From Kalaharituber pfeilii (lineage: Eukaryota; Ascomycota; Pezizomycetes; Pezizales; Pezizaceae): a DNA stretch of 64,000 nucleotides. Positions 45,229-55,512 of the stretch are shown piece by piece. The position numbers and the translations under genes are program-made. Within the stretch, counting starts at the first letter, position 1; each line of letters begins with the position of its first letter. The stretch covers positions 62,001 through 126,000 of the forward strand of contig WHUZ01000059.1 of assembly GCA_015179045.1 (NCBI GenBank). Direction: 5' to 3'. Under the pieces are notes generated by a model. The model was not told where the DNA came from, did no database searches, and saw only the letters and a list, made by a program, of their open reading frames with translations.

Positions 45229-46144
45229 CATGTGTACTCGGATTAAATTTCACATCAACTTCAACACTCAAATCACAACTAAAATAAATAGATAAAATTA
45301 GTTTCATGCTATACGATGATAAATTAGTGAATGAAAAATAATTCTATAGAGCGATATCTATTTAATTAATTTTCTGTACTGGTGATTTGAAAGTCAAAGA
45401 TGAGCAGTTTTATTTGGGAATCGGTCAAATTGTCCACCTTAGTAACTACTAAATATAGTATAGTATAAACAGGCCTAACCAAAACGAGAAGACGCTAACC
45501 TAAAGTAGAATAGTATGTCAAGTACATATCCCCTATGCATATCCCTTTTACCACTTCGTTTTATCTGGTACTTGTCTATGACCTCAGTAAGTTCACAATC
45601 TTCTTCTGAACTAGAGTCAAAATCTTCCCAATGAACTGCTGTTGGCACCTCCGGCTCTCCTGGTCTCCATACATCCTCTTCACTTTCATTATCCAAATGT
45701 GCTATTAGTTCCGCTTCCAGCTGTGCTTCAGTTAGCCGAGCTCGTTTTGCCTGTCGAACTCTCTCCAGATGCAGTGCCCGCTTGCTTTTCCATCCCATTT
45801 TGTGAATCTGTATTAACATCAAGTGAGCCATAGACTAATTAATTAACGCAAGCATTGGAACGTATTTACCAATTCTAGTCCTTTAATTAATTCTTTGGTT
45901 CAAGCGACAGGGTGGCTGAACAGGCCGATATGTGCGATCGATGCAACAGGTATCAAGTATGCAAGTATAGGGGACAACCAGCGGTGGACAGTGGATTGGT
46001 GCTGTAGGGCGGGGGGTGGCAGTGGAAGAAAATCGCAATGAAAGAGCGGGGCAGAACAGTGCATGTAACGACTACATAACTACGGTAGTGCTTAGTCATC
46101 GAAGCAAATGTCCGCCCTCCTCCGCATACAGATGTCCCCAACCA
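45229..46144. mobile_element. Element X copy 2
   Basis: Ends TGGTTGGGGACATGTGTACT and, inverted, GCATACAGATGTCCCCAACC. TA dinucleotides at 45227-45228 and 46145-46146 suggest a Tc1/mariner-like duplication. It is 916 bp, with one open frame (45475-45831, minus) but no recognisable transposase. Confidence 0.88.
45475..45831 (-). CDS. ORF inside element X, unknown function
   Basis: 118 codons. The N-terminal part is basic (GWKSKRALHLERVRQAKRAR), the middle is acidic (NESEEDVWRPGEPEV, DSSSEEDCELTEVIDKYQ). I do not recognise a family. It could be a truncated transposase N-terminus or a captured host fragment. The corresponding region in element X copy 1 is degraded. Confidence 0.35.
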   Translation of the reverse strand: MAHLMLIQIHKMGWKSKRALHLERVRQAKRARLTEAQLEAELIAHLDNESEEDVWRPGEPEVPTAVHWEDFDSSSEEDCELTEVIDKYQIKRSGKRDMHRGYVLDILFYFRLASSRFG

Positions 46145-46445
46145 TACAATGTTGTTCAAGTAATGGAAACTAAGCACTTCATTGCTTCTTTTTCATGTAC
46201 TATCATTTCTGAGATTAATTGTTAAGCATTTATCACTTTGTTTCAAGATATCTGGCAAAATAGATACAGCTACTGACCAGCCCTAAAAAATAGGTTAGAT
46301 ACTTAAGATTTCACAGTTAAGTTAAAGTACAGTAATCTTATCAATGCATCTCAAAAATGTTTACCAAATTCACTAAACTGTTATTTAGCATACTTTGGTT
46401 CTAGTTGACATTTTCATATTTGATGCTTCTCAAGCACACTTAAGG

Positions 46446-46504
46446 GCCCTGCCATGGCGAACAGCTGCATGCGGGGTCACGTGAAAAAAAAAAAAAAAAA
46501 AAAA
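46446..46504 (+). mobile_element. Tail-A stub (59 bp) in pogo-like MITE
   Basis: Tail-A head, CACGTGA, and a 22-base A-run. Perfect duplications AGCACACTTAAGG lie at 46433-46445 and 46505-46517. Confidence 0.95.
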
Positions 46505-46862
46505 AGCACACTTAAGGCCTGATGTTTTTTTCTAGATTTTGTAAGCAACGCATAATGATGTATTTAGCTCGATTTATAAACAAGTTGATGTTTCCTTCAT
46601 TCATTTCCTATTTCAGTAATAATTTAAATTTGCAGATTTTTTCACCACACTCTCTGCCAAGCATTTTATTCTGTACCGGAACCTTGCTATACCGGACGAA
46701 AATTGTCAGATTTTAGCGATCCAGTACTCCGTATAGCAAGGGTAGACTGTATTTATGTGCTCCACCCCTCCATGGCTATCTCCACTCGAGCTACTAGCAT
46801 TAGCCTGATTGAATTCTTAATTGGTGTCCTACAAGATCATCTAGTCTCGTTGCTATGTTGAT

Positions 46863-46883
46863 TTTTTTTTTTTTTTTTTCTTA

Positions 46884-46925
<42 letters not shown>
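46863..46925. mobile_element. Poly(T)-CTTAC-poly(A) insert with duplication
   Basis: About 17 T, then CTTAC, then about 41 A, flanked by TATGTTGAT at 46854-46862 and 46926-46934. There is no tail-A or tail-B head. Confidence 0.7.
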
Positions 46926-46928
<3 letters not shown>

Positions 46929-46934
46929 GTTGAT

Positions 46935-47988
46935 GGAATGTTCTGCAAAATTCGGGAAAAGAGTTGGCAGCCGCCGTATTGGCACGTCAATTGCATTTTA
47001 CATGTCGTACACAGTTCCTTTATTCAGAGGTAAATTATAGTCGATGGGTGCTAAATAGCAAGAAAACGGATCTGGCGTGAGTATCATAAAGGCGAACAGC
47101 ATTTTGCCTCAGGTGGATAATAGCTTTGATTGAAGGGAGGACGTTCTGTGCTGAGGGATCTAGCTAGGGTCCGTTGCTTAAGTACTCGTCAGCACTCGGT
47201 GGACTCGTTCTGAGAGTCTGGGCGCGAGACATTTCACCATGTCCACACGTTGAAGTACACCGTATAGGAAAATTGGAGAACGTCGGAGTTCCACTTTGTT
47301 TCGCCCTTTTCTGCATATACATAGTGCCTAGTAGAAAGCTTTCCTAATATGATTTCACTATGCTGATTTCACTATGCAGTATGGAAAGTGCGTGTCTGCT
47401 TTGCGAGACATGCAGCCAAGCTTATAGGTGACCATGAAAAATCACAAAAAAATCAGTAAGTTGGTGGGAATATTACAGAAAAATAGCAGAGCGTATGAAT
47501 GGATGAAGATCTGAATCTTCTTTCAGCATTTAAAATTGATCATTTCTGATTGAGTTGCTGTGGTTTTGCAAGGCGGATGAACGAAGCTGCATGTCTCGTG
47601 ACTCCAAGGGATACTTCGGTAAAAGTGGGACACGCACCTTCCCTTATACTGCGGGGTGCCTTTTCTTTTTTTTTTCCCCCCAAATCTAGGTATGAACTAT
47701 ATTTGAATATCTTCAGAGGAGCGGTTAATGCAAATCTTAAATTCTGTATCTCAGGGAAATCAATGGTGAAATCCTTGGTCTACGTAGGTTTTGTACCTGA
47801 CGCTTCATCAGCAAAAACAAAAATCGCCCTGAAGCACTGGGAAGGCGAATACTCTCTAAGCACTTTGAGTACCCTAGATGCACGTCATCTGTTCATTATA
47901 AGTAGGTGCACTAACTACGGTCCTGTGCACCCTGGATGCATATCATCTTTTCATCGTATTCAGGTGTACAAAGTTGTTTATACCCAAG
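46935..47988. other. Gene-less stretch
   Basis: A 159-codon open frame at 47550-48029 has no recognisable family and runs into a repeat, so I do not call it. No RNA gene seen. Confidence 0.4.
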
Positions 47989-48130
47989 TGTCACAGGCTG
48001 ACCCAGAGATGCTGGGGATATCCACCTGAGTTGACCCGTAAGGCTGCTAGTGGCCATTCGGCTTGATCAACCGATAGCTACAGCAGGGCAATACAATTGA
48101 CAAGTCGGGTCACGGAAGCATATCACAAGC
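47989..48130 (+). mobile_element. LTR fragment, same family as 60668
   Basis: Starts TGTCACAGGCTGACCC and matches the solo LTR at 60668 across GGGGATATCCACCTGAGTTG and CCGATAGCTACAGCAGGG. The match resumes after the hAT-like element (48740-48780, GAGCGCATGGTTGAAGTGAG) and then stops at the CACTA-like element, so the 3' part of the LTR is lost or displaced. Confidence 0.78.
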
Positions 48131-48731
48131 AATGAATCCAACAGGCCGTATCTGCATTGGACTGAAACCGCCTGGACCAGCCTGGACCAGCCTGGACCGG
48201 CCTGATCCACATGAATCAGGCCAACCAGGCCATTTACGTAAATTCAAGCGATGTTAGGGTCCGTCATTTCAAAAATATTTGTTAGTACATATACTTGAAT
48301 ATAAAGTGTGATGCATAAGTCTTGACTAAAGTCGTAGACCGCTGCTGTTTAAAATTCTAGATATACGGGAGATTCTACTCATTTATATACTCAAACAATT
48401 TGGTAGACGCTGGCCTCAATTCACCTGGATAGCTGAGGAGTGATTCATGTAATTGGCTCGAACCTGCCTTTTTTTTTTTTTTTTTTTTATATCACATGAC
48501 CCCGCTTGTAGCTGTTCGCCATGGCAGGGCGCTCGAACCTGCCTGAATGGCCTGGGCCGGCCTGAATGATCTGGACCGGTCTGATTGGCCTGGACCGGCC
48601 TGATTGGCCTGACTGTTCGCCTGGGCCGGTCCAGGCGGCCCTCACGGCTTGTCCTGATTGTTCAGGCCAGGCAAGGTCCAGAATTTCACAGTCCAGGCCA
48701 GTCCAGGCCTGGCCTGTTGGATTGATTGAAT
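48131..48731. mobile_element. hAT-like non-autonomous element (601 bp)
   Basis: 8-bp duplications TCACAAGC at 48123-48130 and 48732-48739. Imperfect inverted ends AATGAATCCAACAGGCC and GGCCTGTTGGATTGATT. Subterminal CCTGGACCAG/CCTGGACCGG repeats fill both sides. The LTR at 60.8 kb has the uninterrupted sequence (TATCACAAGCGGAGCGCATG). No transposase. Confidence 0.88.
48469..48530 (-). mobile_element. Tail-A stub (62 bp) in hAT-like element
   Basis: T-run, ATATCACATGACCCCGCTTG and head in reverse. Perfect duplications GCTCGAACCTGCC lie at 48456-48468 and 48531-48543. Confidence 0.95.
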
Positions 48732-48780
48732 TCACAAGCAGAGCGCATGGTTGAAGTGAGCCGCGCCACTGAGTGGCAAA

Positions 48781-49523
48781 CACTGTGGTGCAAGGTTTGC
48801 ATGCAAAACCTTGAGTTATTCCCATGGGAGGTGTCAAGGGGATCTTGCGAACTAGTCCCGACACCTGCTCGGGTGTCACTGTGAATCATAATGCACTAAC
48901 CCCCAACACTGCTATAGTGACACCAAAATGTAGCATAAGATATACACCTCAGTTTGCACTCAAGATTTTGAGAACTCTTGTGACACCTGATAGCAGCATA
49001 CTAAGTATAGTACACCATACACAGGCATAATACTAATGATACTCTGGATGAGTGTATCTACTTGCCTACGGAGTCATGACTTGAAACTCCCTGGCAGACT
49101 AAATATGGCACAGTTTCAACTGTATACATATGCCGAAAACACAAACCCTTCCATAAATTTTTTTTGTGTCAACAGATTTGAATTTTGTAGCTCAAGCTTA
49201 TGCTCGCATGTATTGCCTAGTGTAATAGTAGCAGTGTTAAGTCATGTAATGAAGTTGAGGGACCTTGGCCTGCTCTTTGCAAATTGGTTCGATTCTTCAA
49301 CATGATATTCTACTGCGGTGTCGTAACATTCCAAAAGAATGCCACAGCTGGGTGTCACATTTCTGATCAGCAAAATTGCACACCCGGCTACGGTGTAAGT
49401 TACAAGACCCTTTCGGGCGTACCTGGACACCATTTCAGGTGTCCTCATACAAAAAGATGGCACCCGCGAAATTGACGCCCCGCCCGGGTGTAGTGACTAC
49501 ACCCGAAACTTTGCACCACAGTG
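48781..49523. mobile_element. CACTA-like non-autonomous element (743 bp)
   Basis: Ends CACTGTGGTGCAAGGTTT and, inverted, AAACTTTGCACCACAGTG, with AAA on both sides (48778-48780, 49524-49526). A CACT(A/G) terminus with a 3-bp duplication fits the CACTA (EnSpm) pattern. Subterminal GGTGTCAC/GTGACACC words recur. No transposase is present. Confidence 0.75.
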
Positions 49524-49526
49524 AAA

Positions 49527-49969
49527 GGTAGGAAACTTGTTCTTCAGTGGACTGGCATTTCACGATGGCAGTAAGCTATAAGAGGCATGTGTACATGGGA
49601 TTGCATAAAGAGTAGAGTCCCTCATGGGTGTTATCGTAAGAGAGCCGTGTCAGGATGGGAGTTGAGAGAGACTGAATGTAAAGGGGTCAAGACCCCGACC
49701 AAAAGAGAATATTGTGGTGACGACGATGGAATGGGTAAAGGTAAGCTTGGCATAGAGGGCACGTGGAGATAAGAGCAGCACGAAGGTGATGCCATATGTA
49801 TATAGACTTTCTGTACGGTAGCACATACAATCAACAACCTCTTCTCTTCTCTTCTCTTCGCACCCACGCTTTCACACTCGCACTCGCACTCACATTTGGT
49901 CGTACGTTCATTCCGCCAGTTCTTACCGCTCCGGTCCATCGAGAGGCAGTAGTGGATATTATCTGTCTA
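49527..49969. other. Gene-less stretch, possible LTR
   Basis: TATATAGACTTTCTGTACGG followed by CTTCTCTTCTCTTC and CACTCGCACTCGCACTC resembles an LTR promoter and leader, but no paired end was found. No gene seen. Confidence 0.35.
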
Positions 49970-49975
49970 TCTTAC

Positions 49976-49984
<9 letters not shown>

Positions 49985-50006
<22 letters not shown>

Positions 50007-50222
50007 AATATCATTAATCGCATGCCGCCCTGTGGGCTATGGCGATTTTAGTTACATATGCTAGAGAGGGGTAAGTAGAAAATATATCTGAGTTAGGATG
50101 GATATAAATTAAAAAGAAAATGTCTGAAATCAATCCCGTCCTGCCCATTCCAGTAGTTCCATAAATTTGTCTCTTTCCCCATCCTTCTCTTGTTTGGGGG
50201 GCGATTTCAGGTTCGTCTCCCC
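49985..50222 (-). mobile_element. Family-B LINE 3' fragment (238 bp)
   Basis: Perfect 15-bp duplications TCTTACAATGTGCAT lie at 49970-49984 and 50223-50237. On the minus strand it begins in an ORF2 C-terminus (DKFMELLEWAGRD, stop), then a 3' UTR and CGCCATAGCCCACAGGGCGG with an A-run. Confidence 0.93.
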
Positions 50223-50237
50223 TCTTACAATGTGCAT

Positions 50238-50661
50238 AAAGAAAGAGACTTCCAGCTTCTAGGTTACCGTAACGGGTATTATACTGCCTAATCAGGCAAT
50301 GCAACCTACAATGTTCAACGCTTTAGCTCGACATCTCGTGTCACTGCAATCAGACACGCCAAGCCAGACTACATCCAGACCATTAGTGCCCTGCAATGGC
50401 ATTATCAAGGTTGCAGAGGAGCAGGTGCGTCAAGACACCCGGGTTTGCCAACAACCAACTCTGTCCTCCTTGCATCTTTGTATTCTTCCTACCTCAGCTG
50501 CTCTAGCTTGGGTAATGATGCTCTTTCTGGATGACGAGCTGAGCAGCCGGATGATTGACATGGAATGTACAGAGGTGTTCAAGGGATTCCAGGACGGAAG
50601 CGGGGAAAGTTGGAGATGTTGGGATCATGGGTCATGAGATTCACTGTATCAAACTGGGTGT
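50238..50661. other. Gene-less stretch
   Basis: Contains the dispersed patch shared with 27770-27860 at its start. Open frames are short and unrecognised. Confidence 0.35.
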
Positions 50662-50675
50662 CATACTTGGAGTGC

Positions 50676-51247
50676 TTTTTTTTTTTTTTTTTTTTTTATA
50701 TCAATACTCGCACGCCGCCCTACGGGCTATGGCGAGGGTCTTTATTAATGAAAGTAAAGAAAGTCAAAACGATCGCACCCACTAACTACAAGTGTTGCCC
50801 GTGGTGGTCCTACGTGATGCGGGAAAGGGAAATATGTAAAACTCAGAGGGCCAGTCCGTCCGTCCTACTTCCGTCCCCTGTCCCATTCGTACTGGCCCGC
50901 TCTCATCCAACGTCCTCCAAGTCTCACTTTCTCCACCTCTGTCGGCTTCTCCAGATATAACACCACCGAACTGGACTTCTTTCCTTCCTCGACCAGTGTT
51001 GTCTTCTTCCTCAGCCAGCGAATGCCCACCGTCTTTCCTAACTTGTTACTCGCCTCCAGCCACTTTCGAACCTTGCCCAGGTCCTTCCTTAGGGCAGTGC
51101 CGTGTATGACGATGCCATGTGCAGGGGTAGCGGCATCGGGGGTGGCGGGTTGAGTCTTGCGGGATCGGGGAGGGGCGCTGGAGTTTTTGGTGGGGCCTGG
51201 AGAGGGGCCGGGGGTCTTTGGACTTGTGGGGGGTTGGGGGTTTTTCC
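50676..51247 (-). mobile_element. ORF1-only family-B LINE, 5'-truncated
   Basis: Perfect 14-bp duplications CATACTTGGAGTGC lie at 50662-50675 and 51248-51261. On the minus strand ORF1 ends near 50865 and is followed by about 130 bp of UTR, tail B and a 23-base A-run. No RT lies between. Confidence 0.93.
50865..51247 (-). pseudogene. LINE ORF1 (family B), 5'-truncated but open
   Basis: An uninterrupted frame of about 127 codons. A Pro/Ser/Lys-rich linker (SPKTPGPSPGPTKNSSAPPR) precedes HGIVIHGTALRKDLGKVRKW, GIRWLRKKTTLVEEGKKSSS, VVLYLEKPTEVEKVRLGGRW and QYEWDRGRK. The order and spacing match the family-A ORF1 at 36389, so A and B ORF1s are homologous though their tails differ. The 5' end is cut by the insertion boundary, which makes this a partial gene. 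Confidence 0.82.
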
Positions 51248-51580
51248 CATACTTGGAGTGCGTCACATGCTGAGGATATGAAAGGACCAAGAAGGGTAAG
51301 GAAAAAGAAGAGGCAGCCCAAGCAGAACCAGATATATCACCTCCGAAGCCAAAACTTTCATATATCTTATTAAGATATCATCACATCCTCCCTCCCTCCT
51401 TCAATGAGAAGCTTCAGCCGCTTCAGGCCTACTTCCAGTCTATTACAAACTCAATACTTGTCACTACTCGCTTGGTCAAAAGTATTGGAACAGCATATAT
51501 TACGTAATTGTTGCATATTGCAAAACCCAGATCACTTGCTGTTCACTCCTACTCCCTGCACATGTTCGGGCCAGCCATCA

Positions 51581-51648
51581 TGCCCTGCCATGGCGAACAG
51601 CTGCAAGCGGGGTCACGTGAAATAAAAAAAAAAAAAAAAAAAAAAAAA
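51581..51648 (+). mobile_element. Tail-A stub (68 bp)
   Basis: TGCCCTGCCATGGCGAACAG head and a 25-base A-run. Duplications GGCCAGCCATCA (51569-51580) and GGCCAGCCACCA (51649-51660) differ at one base. Confidence 0.92.
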
Positions 51649-51927
51649 GGCCAGCCACCATATCGGTCCACTCATGACTGGCCCGGACTACTGGTCAGAA
51701 TTCCGAACAAATACTCTGCATACTTGAGTGAAAAAATTGCATTTATCGTCGTCCTACAGAGAACCAGGCGTAACCGCTCCCGTTGTCTGTCTTGGCAAAT
51801 ATACTGATTAAGTATATAAGATCCTAATTAGTTGCATGACGCCTCAAGATATTCACTGTCACCGCACTCCCCACACTCATCTACCGCTCGCATCTCTTCT
51901 CGTCCTGTACAGGTTCAAACACACGTC

Positions 51928-51982
51928 ATCTCGCCATAGCCTTAGGGCTGCATGCGAGTACTGATAAAAAAAAAAAAAAAAA
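51928..51982 (+). mobile_element. Tail-B stub (55 bp)
   Basis: ATCTCGCCATAGCCTTAGGG head and an 18-base A-run. ACACGTC lies at 51921-51927 and 51983-51989; the duplication may be longer but is ambiguous next to A/C-rich flanks. Confidence 0.8.
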
Positions 51983-52008
51983 ACACGTCGAAAATGCAGC
52001 AGCTACGT

Positions 52009-52836
52009 ACCTGTGATTCTGGGTGGCGATGGAGGGTATTGTCTTTCTTGTAGCCTTCTCCGAAGCTTTTGAGGGCTACAACGACTGCTCTTTTACTGGA
52101 TTGGAAGTCATGGGTACCTTCGTGCCCTTCATTGATAGTTGGGCTGAAGGGGGTGGAAGATGTTTTAGAGGGCCGGTGGTGTTGGTGGAATGTTTTTAGA
52201 GATGATTGCTACATATGACAGCTTGGTAGTATCTCTGGCTCAGTTTGTGTTTGCCCTTCCTTTTCCTTCTCTTTTTGTTGCTGGGCTGCAATGTATTTAT
52301 ATTTTGCCCCTCTCAATCTTATTGCAAGAATATCAATGCCCCAGTGTACGATTTCGATTTGTCTTAGGAACCTGTCTGTTGGCTCAGAGTTTGGTCTTGT
52401 CATTTGGTCTTTTATGCACTCATCTATGTAATCAATGATTCCACTGCCTCAAGCATCACAGTCATATTGACTCCAGTAAGTTGTTCGCTGTGATCAACTT
52501 GAACAGTGGGACCTCAAGACGGGTACTCTTCGTGAGTTTTGTTTTGGCACCCGAGTCCCTGTCGGGTGCCGGACTTCCCAACCTTATGAATCCATTGGTT
52601 GATTCCATGTTAGGGCTGCCAAGGAGTCAGGGGTATTAGTGCTGGCAATGGAGCGGGGAGCGGAGAATTTTCTCGATACCGCAAGTGGGAAACTTGAGGA
52701 GTTGGGTATTTTGGAATGAAGATGAGATTAAAAGACTCAGCGCACTAAGTACTTTCGATCTATGTAGGTTTCGCTGGGGGGGACGTTGTGGTTGCGAAGT
52801 GGCTTCCAGGCGCTCATCCTATCGAAGTGGTTGTCG
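52009..52836 (-). mobile_element. LINE 5' portion: 5' UTR and ORF1 start
   Basis: On the minus strand: 5' UTR (from CAACCACTTC near 52836 through GCGAAACCTACATAGATCGA) then the ORF1 N-terminus (NSEPTDRFLRQIEIVHWGID), a Lys/Glu/Gln stretch, and the segment identical to 28613-28850. It stops abruptly at about 52009 without a tail. This supplies the empty site for the mariner-like insertion at 35762. Confidence 0.82.
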
Positions 52837-52884
52837 CCGTCTATAGCATAGACTCTTTACCCACACGAGATTCTACACCCCACT

Positions 52885-53013
52885 CAGTATCGCGGGCACC
52901 ACATGTAGCTAGTTACTGTTGCTTCCGTTCTTTCTTGAATAAACACCTCGCCATAGCCCATTGGGCGGCATGCGAGTATTGATATAAAACAAAAAAAAAA
53001 AAAAAAAAAAAAA
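52885..53013 (+). mobile_element. Tail-B LINE stub (129 bp)
   Basis: A UTR piece (ACATGTAGCTAGTTACTGTT), then CGCCATAGCCCATTGGGCGG and a long A-run with one C. Perfect duplications ACACCCCACT lie at 52875-52884 and 53014-53023. Confidence 0.92.
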
Positions 53014-53399
53014 ACACCCCACTACTTTCCCTGTTTCTGCTCGACCCTGCAGTGACGTACCGTGGAACGGCAAGAACAGGCAACTGCCGCGCTTATATAA
53101 AGCTAGCAATGCACCACGTTACCAACAGCCCCATTCTAGACGGATAACATTCATGAAATGGCAGTAGGGTGCGGTGAGATCTTGCTTAGAGATGGAACAT
53201 CAGGCCGCTGAGCACCAGGGTTGGTGAAAGAATTGTCTTGTTCATATTCCTCGATGTTCTAAACTAGTATCGATGTGCGTGGGAAAAGCAACATGCTAAA
53301 GATATAATGAAATAAAGCAATAAAGATATAGTGGGAGAAAAAAAACGACCAAAAGACAATCGTGCAACCTATTCAAGCCCCTCAAAATATCTCAACATC

Positions 53400-53720
53400 C
53401 AAATGGGCACACAAAATATTATACACACTGAGGATCCTCCTCTGCCTCTCCATCTAGAGCATCCTCAGGCTCCCAGGTAGTGGAATCATTCATGCCTGGA
53501 ATCAGGCCTAGAGCCTCACTTTGCAGCATATCCTTCTCAAACCTCTCATATCGGATTCTGTCATATTAGATAACCTGTCTTATTAGATCGACATTGCCAG
53601 CTCGAGCTAATTGCACCAGTGGGGAATTATTAGATATTGTATCTTATAGGATAGAATCCATCCATTCTGGCTTATCCAATACAGCAGGTTCAAGTGTATA
53701 TCATCAGGAGTCAGACTCTA
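53400..53720 (-). pseudogene. Possible pogo/Fot1-type transposase C-terminus
   Basis: A minus-strand frame reads YERFEKDMLQSEALGLIPGM and NDSTTWEPEDALDGEAEEDP before a stop near 53428. The acidic Trp-containing end resembles the C-termini of fungal pogo-type transposases, but this is by recollection of style, not a match I can verify. The flanking words CTGTCATATTAGATAACCTG resemble the TIR words at 60.5 and 61.4 kb. Confidence 0.35.
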
Positions 53721-53833
53721 CTAAAATAAACACATCTACTCCACCTATGCGTAATGTGGATACGCAAACAGAGCGACATCATACGTGGAAGCAGCTGCCC
53801 AAACCTCCATATTGCGTAATATGGAAATGCGAA

Positions 53834-54078
53834 CAGAGTCAAATGTCAAGGAAAGGGACTTCAATTGTCCTCTCTCTGTGCGTGTCCCCCGCCCATACAG
53901 TCCTATCTACTGTACATACATTTTGTAGACCACCTTCGCCTTCCATCCACATCTCGCTTCTTAAATGTAACTCTCTTCCTTATTATATGTATGTATCATC
54001 ATGTGCCCGACCGATGAGTACCGCTCCGGCCCGCGTTTGGCCTTATTCTTTCTATCGGTACCGTGGTTACCACCACAC
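53834..54078 (+). repeat. Dispersed repeat also at 62430-62795
   Basis: GTCAAATGTCAAGGAAAGGG through CCACATCTCGC, GATGAGTACCGCTCCGGCCC and GCGTTTGGCCTTATTCTTTC matches 62430-62795 in order. It starts TG and ends CA within this copy, so an LTR is possible, but the second copy has no clean matching end, and its first ~60 bases also match LINE ORF1 at 56.7 kb. Confidence 0.6.
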
Positions 54079-54413
54079 ATAATTGTGGGCCGGATCACCC
54101 AAACTACGTATCTATCTACACGACTTCACCATGGCTGCTCGTGGCTGCAGATGAACAAATGCAGACAGACAGTGGACTAAGCACAACAATACACATAATG
54201 GGTTCTTAATAAGTCTGCATTGCGTCCTCCCCAGCCCTACCTACCTGCTTTCCTTCGGGACCTCTCCGGGCAGGCCAGTCTGGCCTGCCCCGATGCAGGG
54301 GTATCGACAGGGGACAGGTATCTACTAGCCGAAAAAATAAGTATCCGGACAGGGGATAAACGCATATTATGCGCTATGCAGCAGTTTGCATTAACTAGCA
54401 TATTTTGGTATGC

Positions 54414-54469
54414 TTTTTTTTTTTTTTTTGTCACGTAACCCCGCGTGCAGCTGTTCGCCATGGCAGGGC
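54414..54469 (-). mobile_element. Tail-A stub (56 bp)
   Basis: T-run, then TCACGTAACCCCGCGTGCAG and head. Flanks ATTTTGGTATGC (54402-54413) and ATTTTCGTATGC (54470-54481) are a 12-bp duplication with one mismatch. Confidence 0.92.
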
Positions 54470-55462
54470 ATTTTCGTATGCTTAGCTGTGGATGTTTATG
54501 AGACCAGTTCAAATTTCGTAGATAGTGTCCTATTTTATTATATCAGAAGTATCTGGACAGCTGACATAATGAATTTAGGACTTGCAATACCAACAGTCAT
54601 ATACCTACATATTAGAACAAGACTTCGCCATACTGTGTTTCACCACAATTCGACGCACTTTCCCACCAAAACTAGCCACGCAGAAGAGCGTGTACCTCAA
54701 CCACTAGAGCAGAATTTTGTAAGCGCTATTTAGAGACACTAAATAAATACTTGTTCTTCATGTTTAGCACCTCTGCCTGCTCAAAGAAAGCATTCTCAAG
54801 GAATTATGGCGCCGCGAAATTTGTAACAATGTCTTGGCATCTATTTGTATGGGATTCTCATACAATATTTCAGCGGACTGTAACATACTACTCTTTTTTA
54901 GCACTATCACACCAATGGCAATTGTCTTGTGATCAAAGGGCCTCCCCTAGTTGTATATTGATTCACTTGATTTTATTCAGTCCATTTTGATATATTGTAT
55001 AGTTGGCATGCTGATATATATTTTCAGGAGCTCTTCCGATACTATTCATATGCAATATTTCTATGGGAATGAAAATATTTTGAACAGCTCAACAATTACT
55101 TCAGGGATTATGTTGATGCCATTCATGTATATCTCCATAGGAATAGATTATCCAAATGAAATGTTTAAATATTTTTATTGAATTGATTGCAGGTGCAGTG
55201 GGTAGATTTCCATATCTGCAATTTTACCGCCAAAATTTATGCTAAGACTTATGTGAAAATGTGCAGAGATATAATTCATTCATAACTACCTTTTTTTAAA
55301 AGTAGAGATGCAGGATCTGAAAAATGATGCTTGCTTTAAGCCTCCTAAAAGGCGTTGGGAAAAGTAGGTTCAGTGCGTGGGGATATACAGGTTCTCATTC
55401 GCTCAGTTTTGGTGGGAAAGTGCGTCGAATTGTGGTGTGCGTCGAGATGTGGTGAAACACAG

Positions 55463-55512
55463 TAGCCCCTACGGCGGCAAGCGAGTAATGATATAAAAAA
55501 AAAAAAAAAATT
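55463..55512 (+). mobile_element. Tail-B stub in Mutator-like element
   Basis: AGTAGCCCCTACGGCGGCAA then GCGAGTAATGATAT and a 16-base A-run. I could not identify the target duplication. Confidence 0.7.

Larger units (their letters stand above)
44982..46749. mobile_element. Pogo-like MITE, copy 2, with two insertions
   Basis: Same TIRs as copy 1, TA at 44980-44981 and 46750-46751, reversed orientation relative to copy 1. Removing element X copy 2 (45229-46144 plus TA) and the stub at 46446 (plus its duplication) leaves about 778 bp, against 771 bp for copy 1. Confidence 0.93.

Noticed and set aside
44879..45295. Plus-strand frame with Ala/Thr repeats
   Set aside because: It comes from a GCT/ACT microsatellite inside the pogo-like MITE.
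47550..48029. 159-codon open frame
   Set aside because: It runs into the LTR fragment at 47989, and the protein has no recognisable family or domain.
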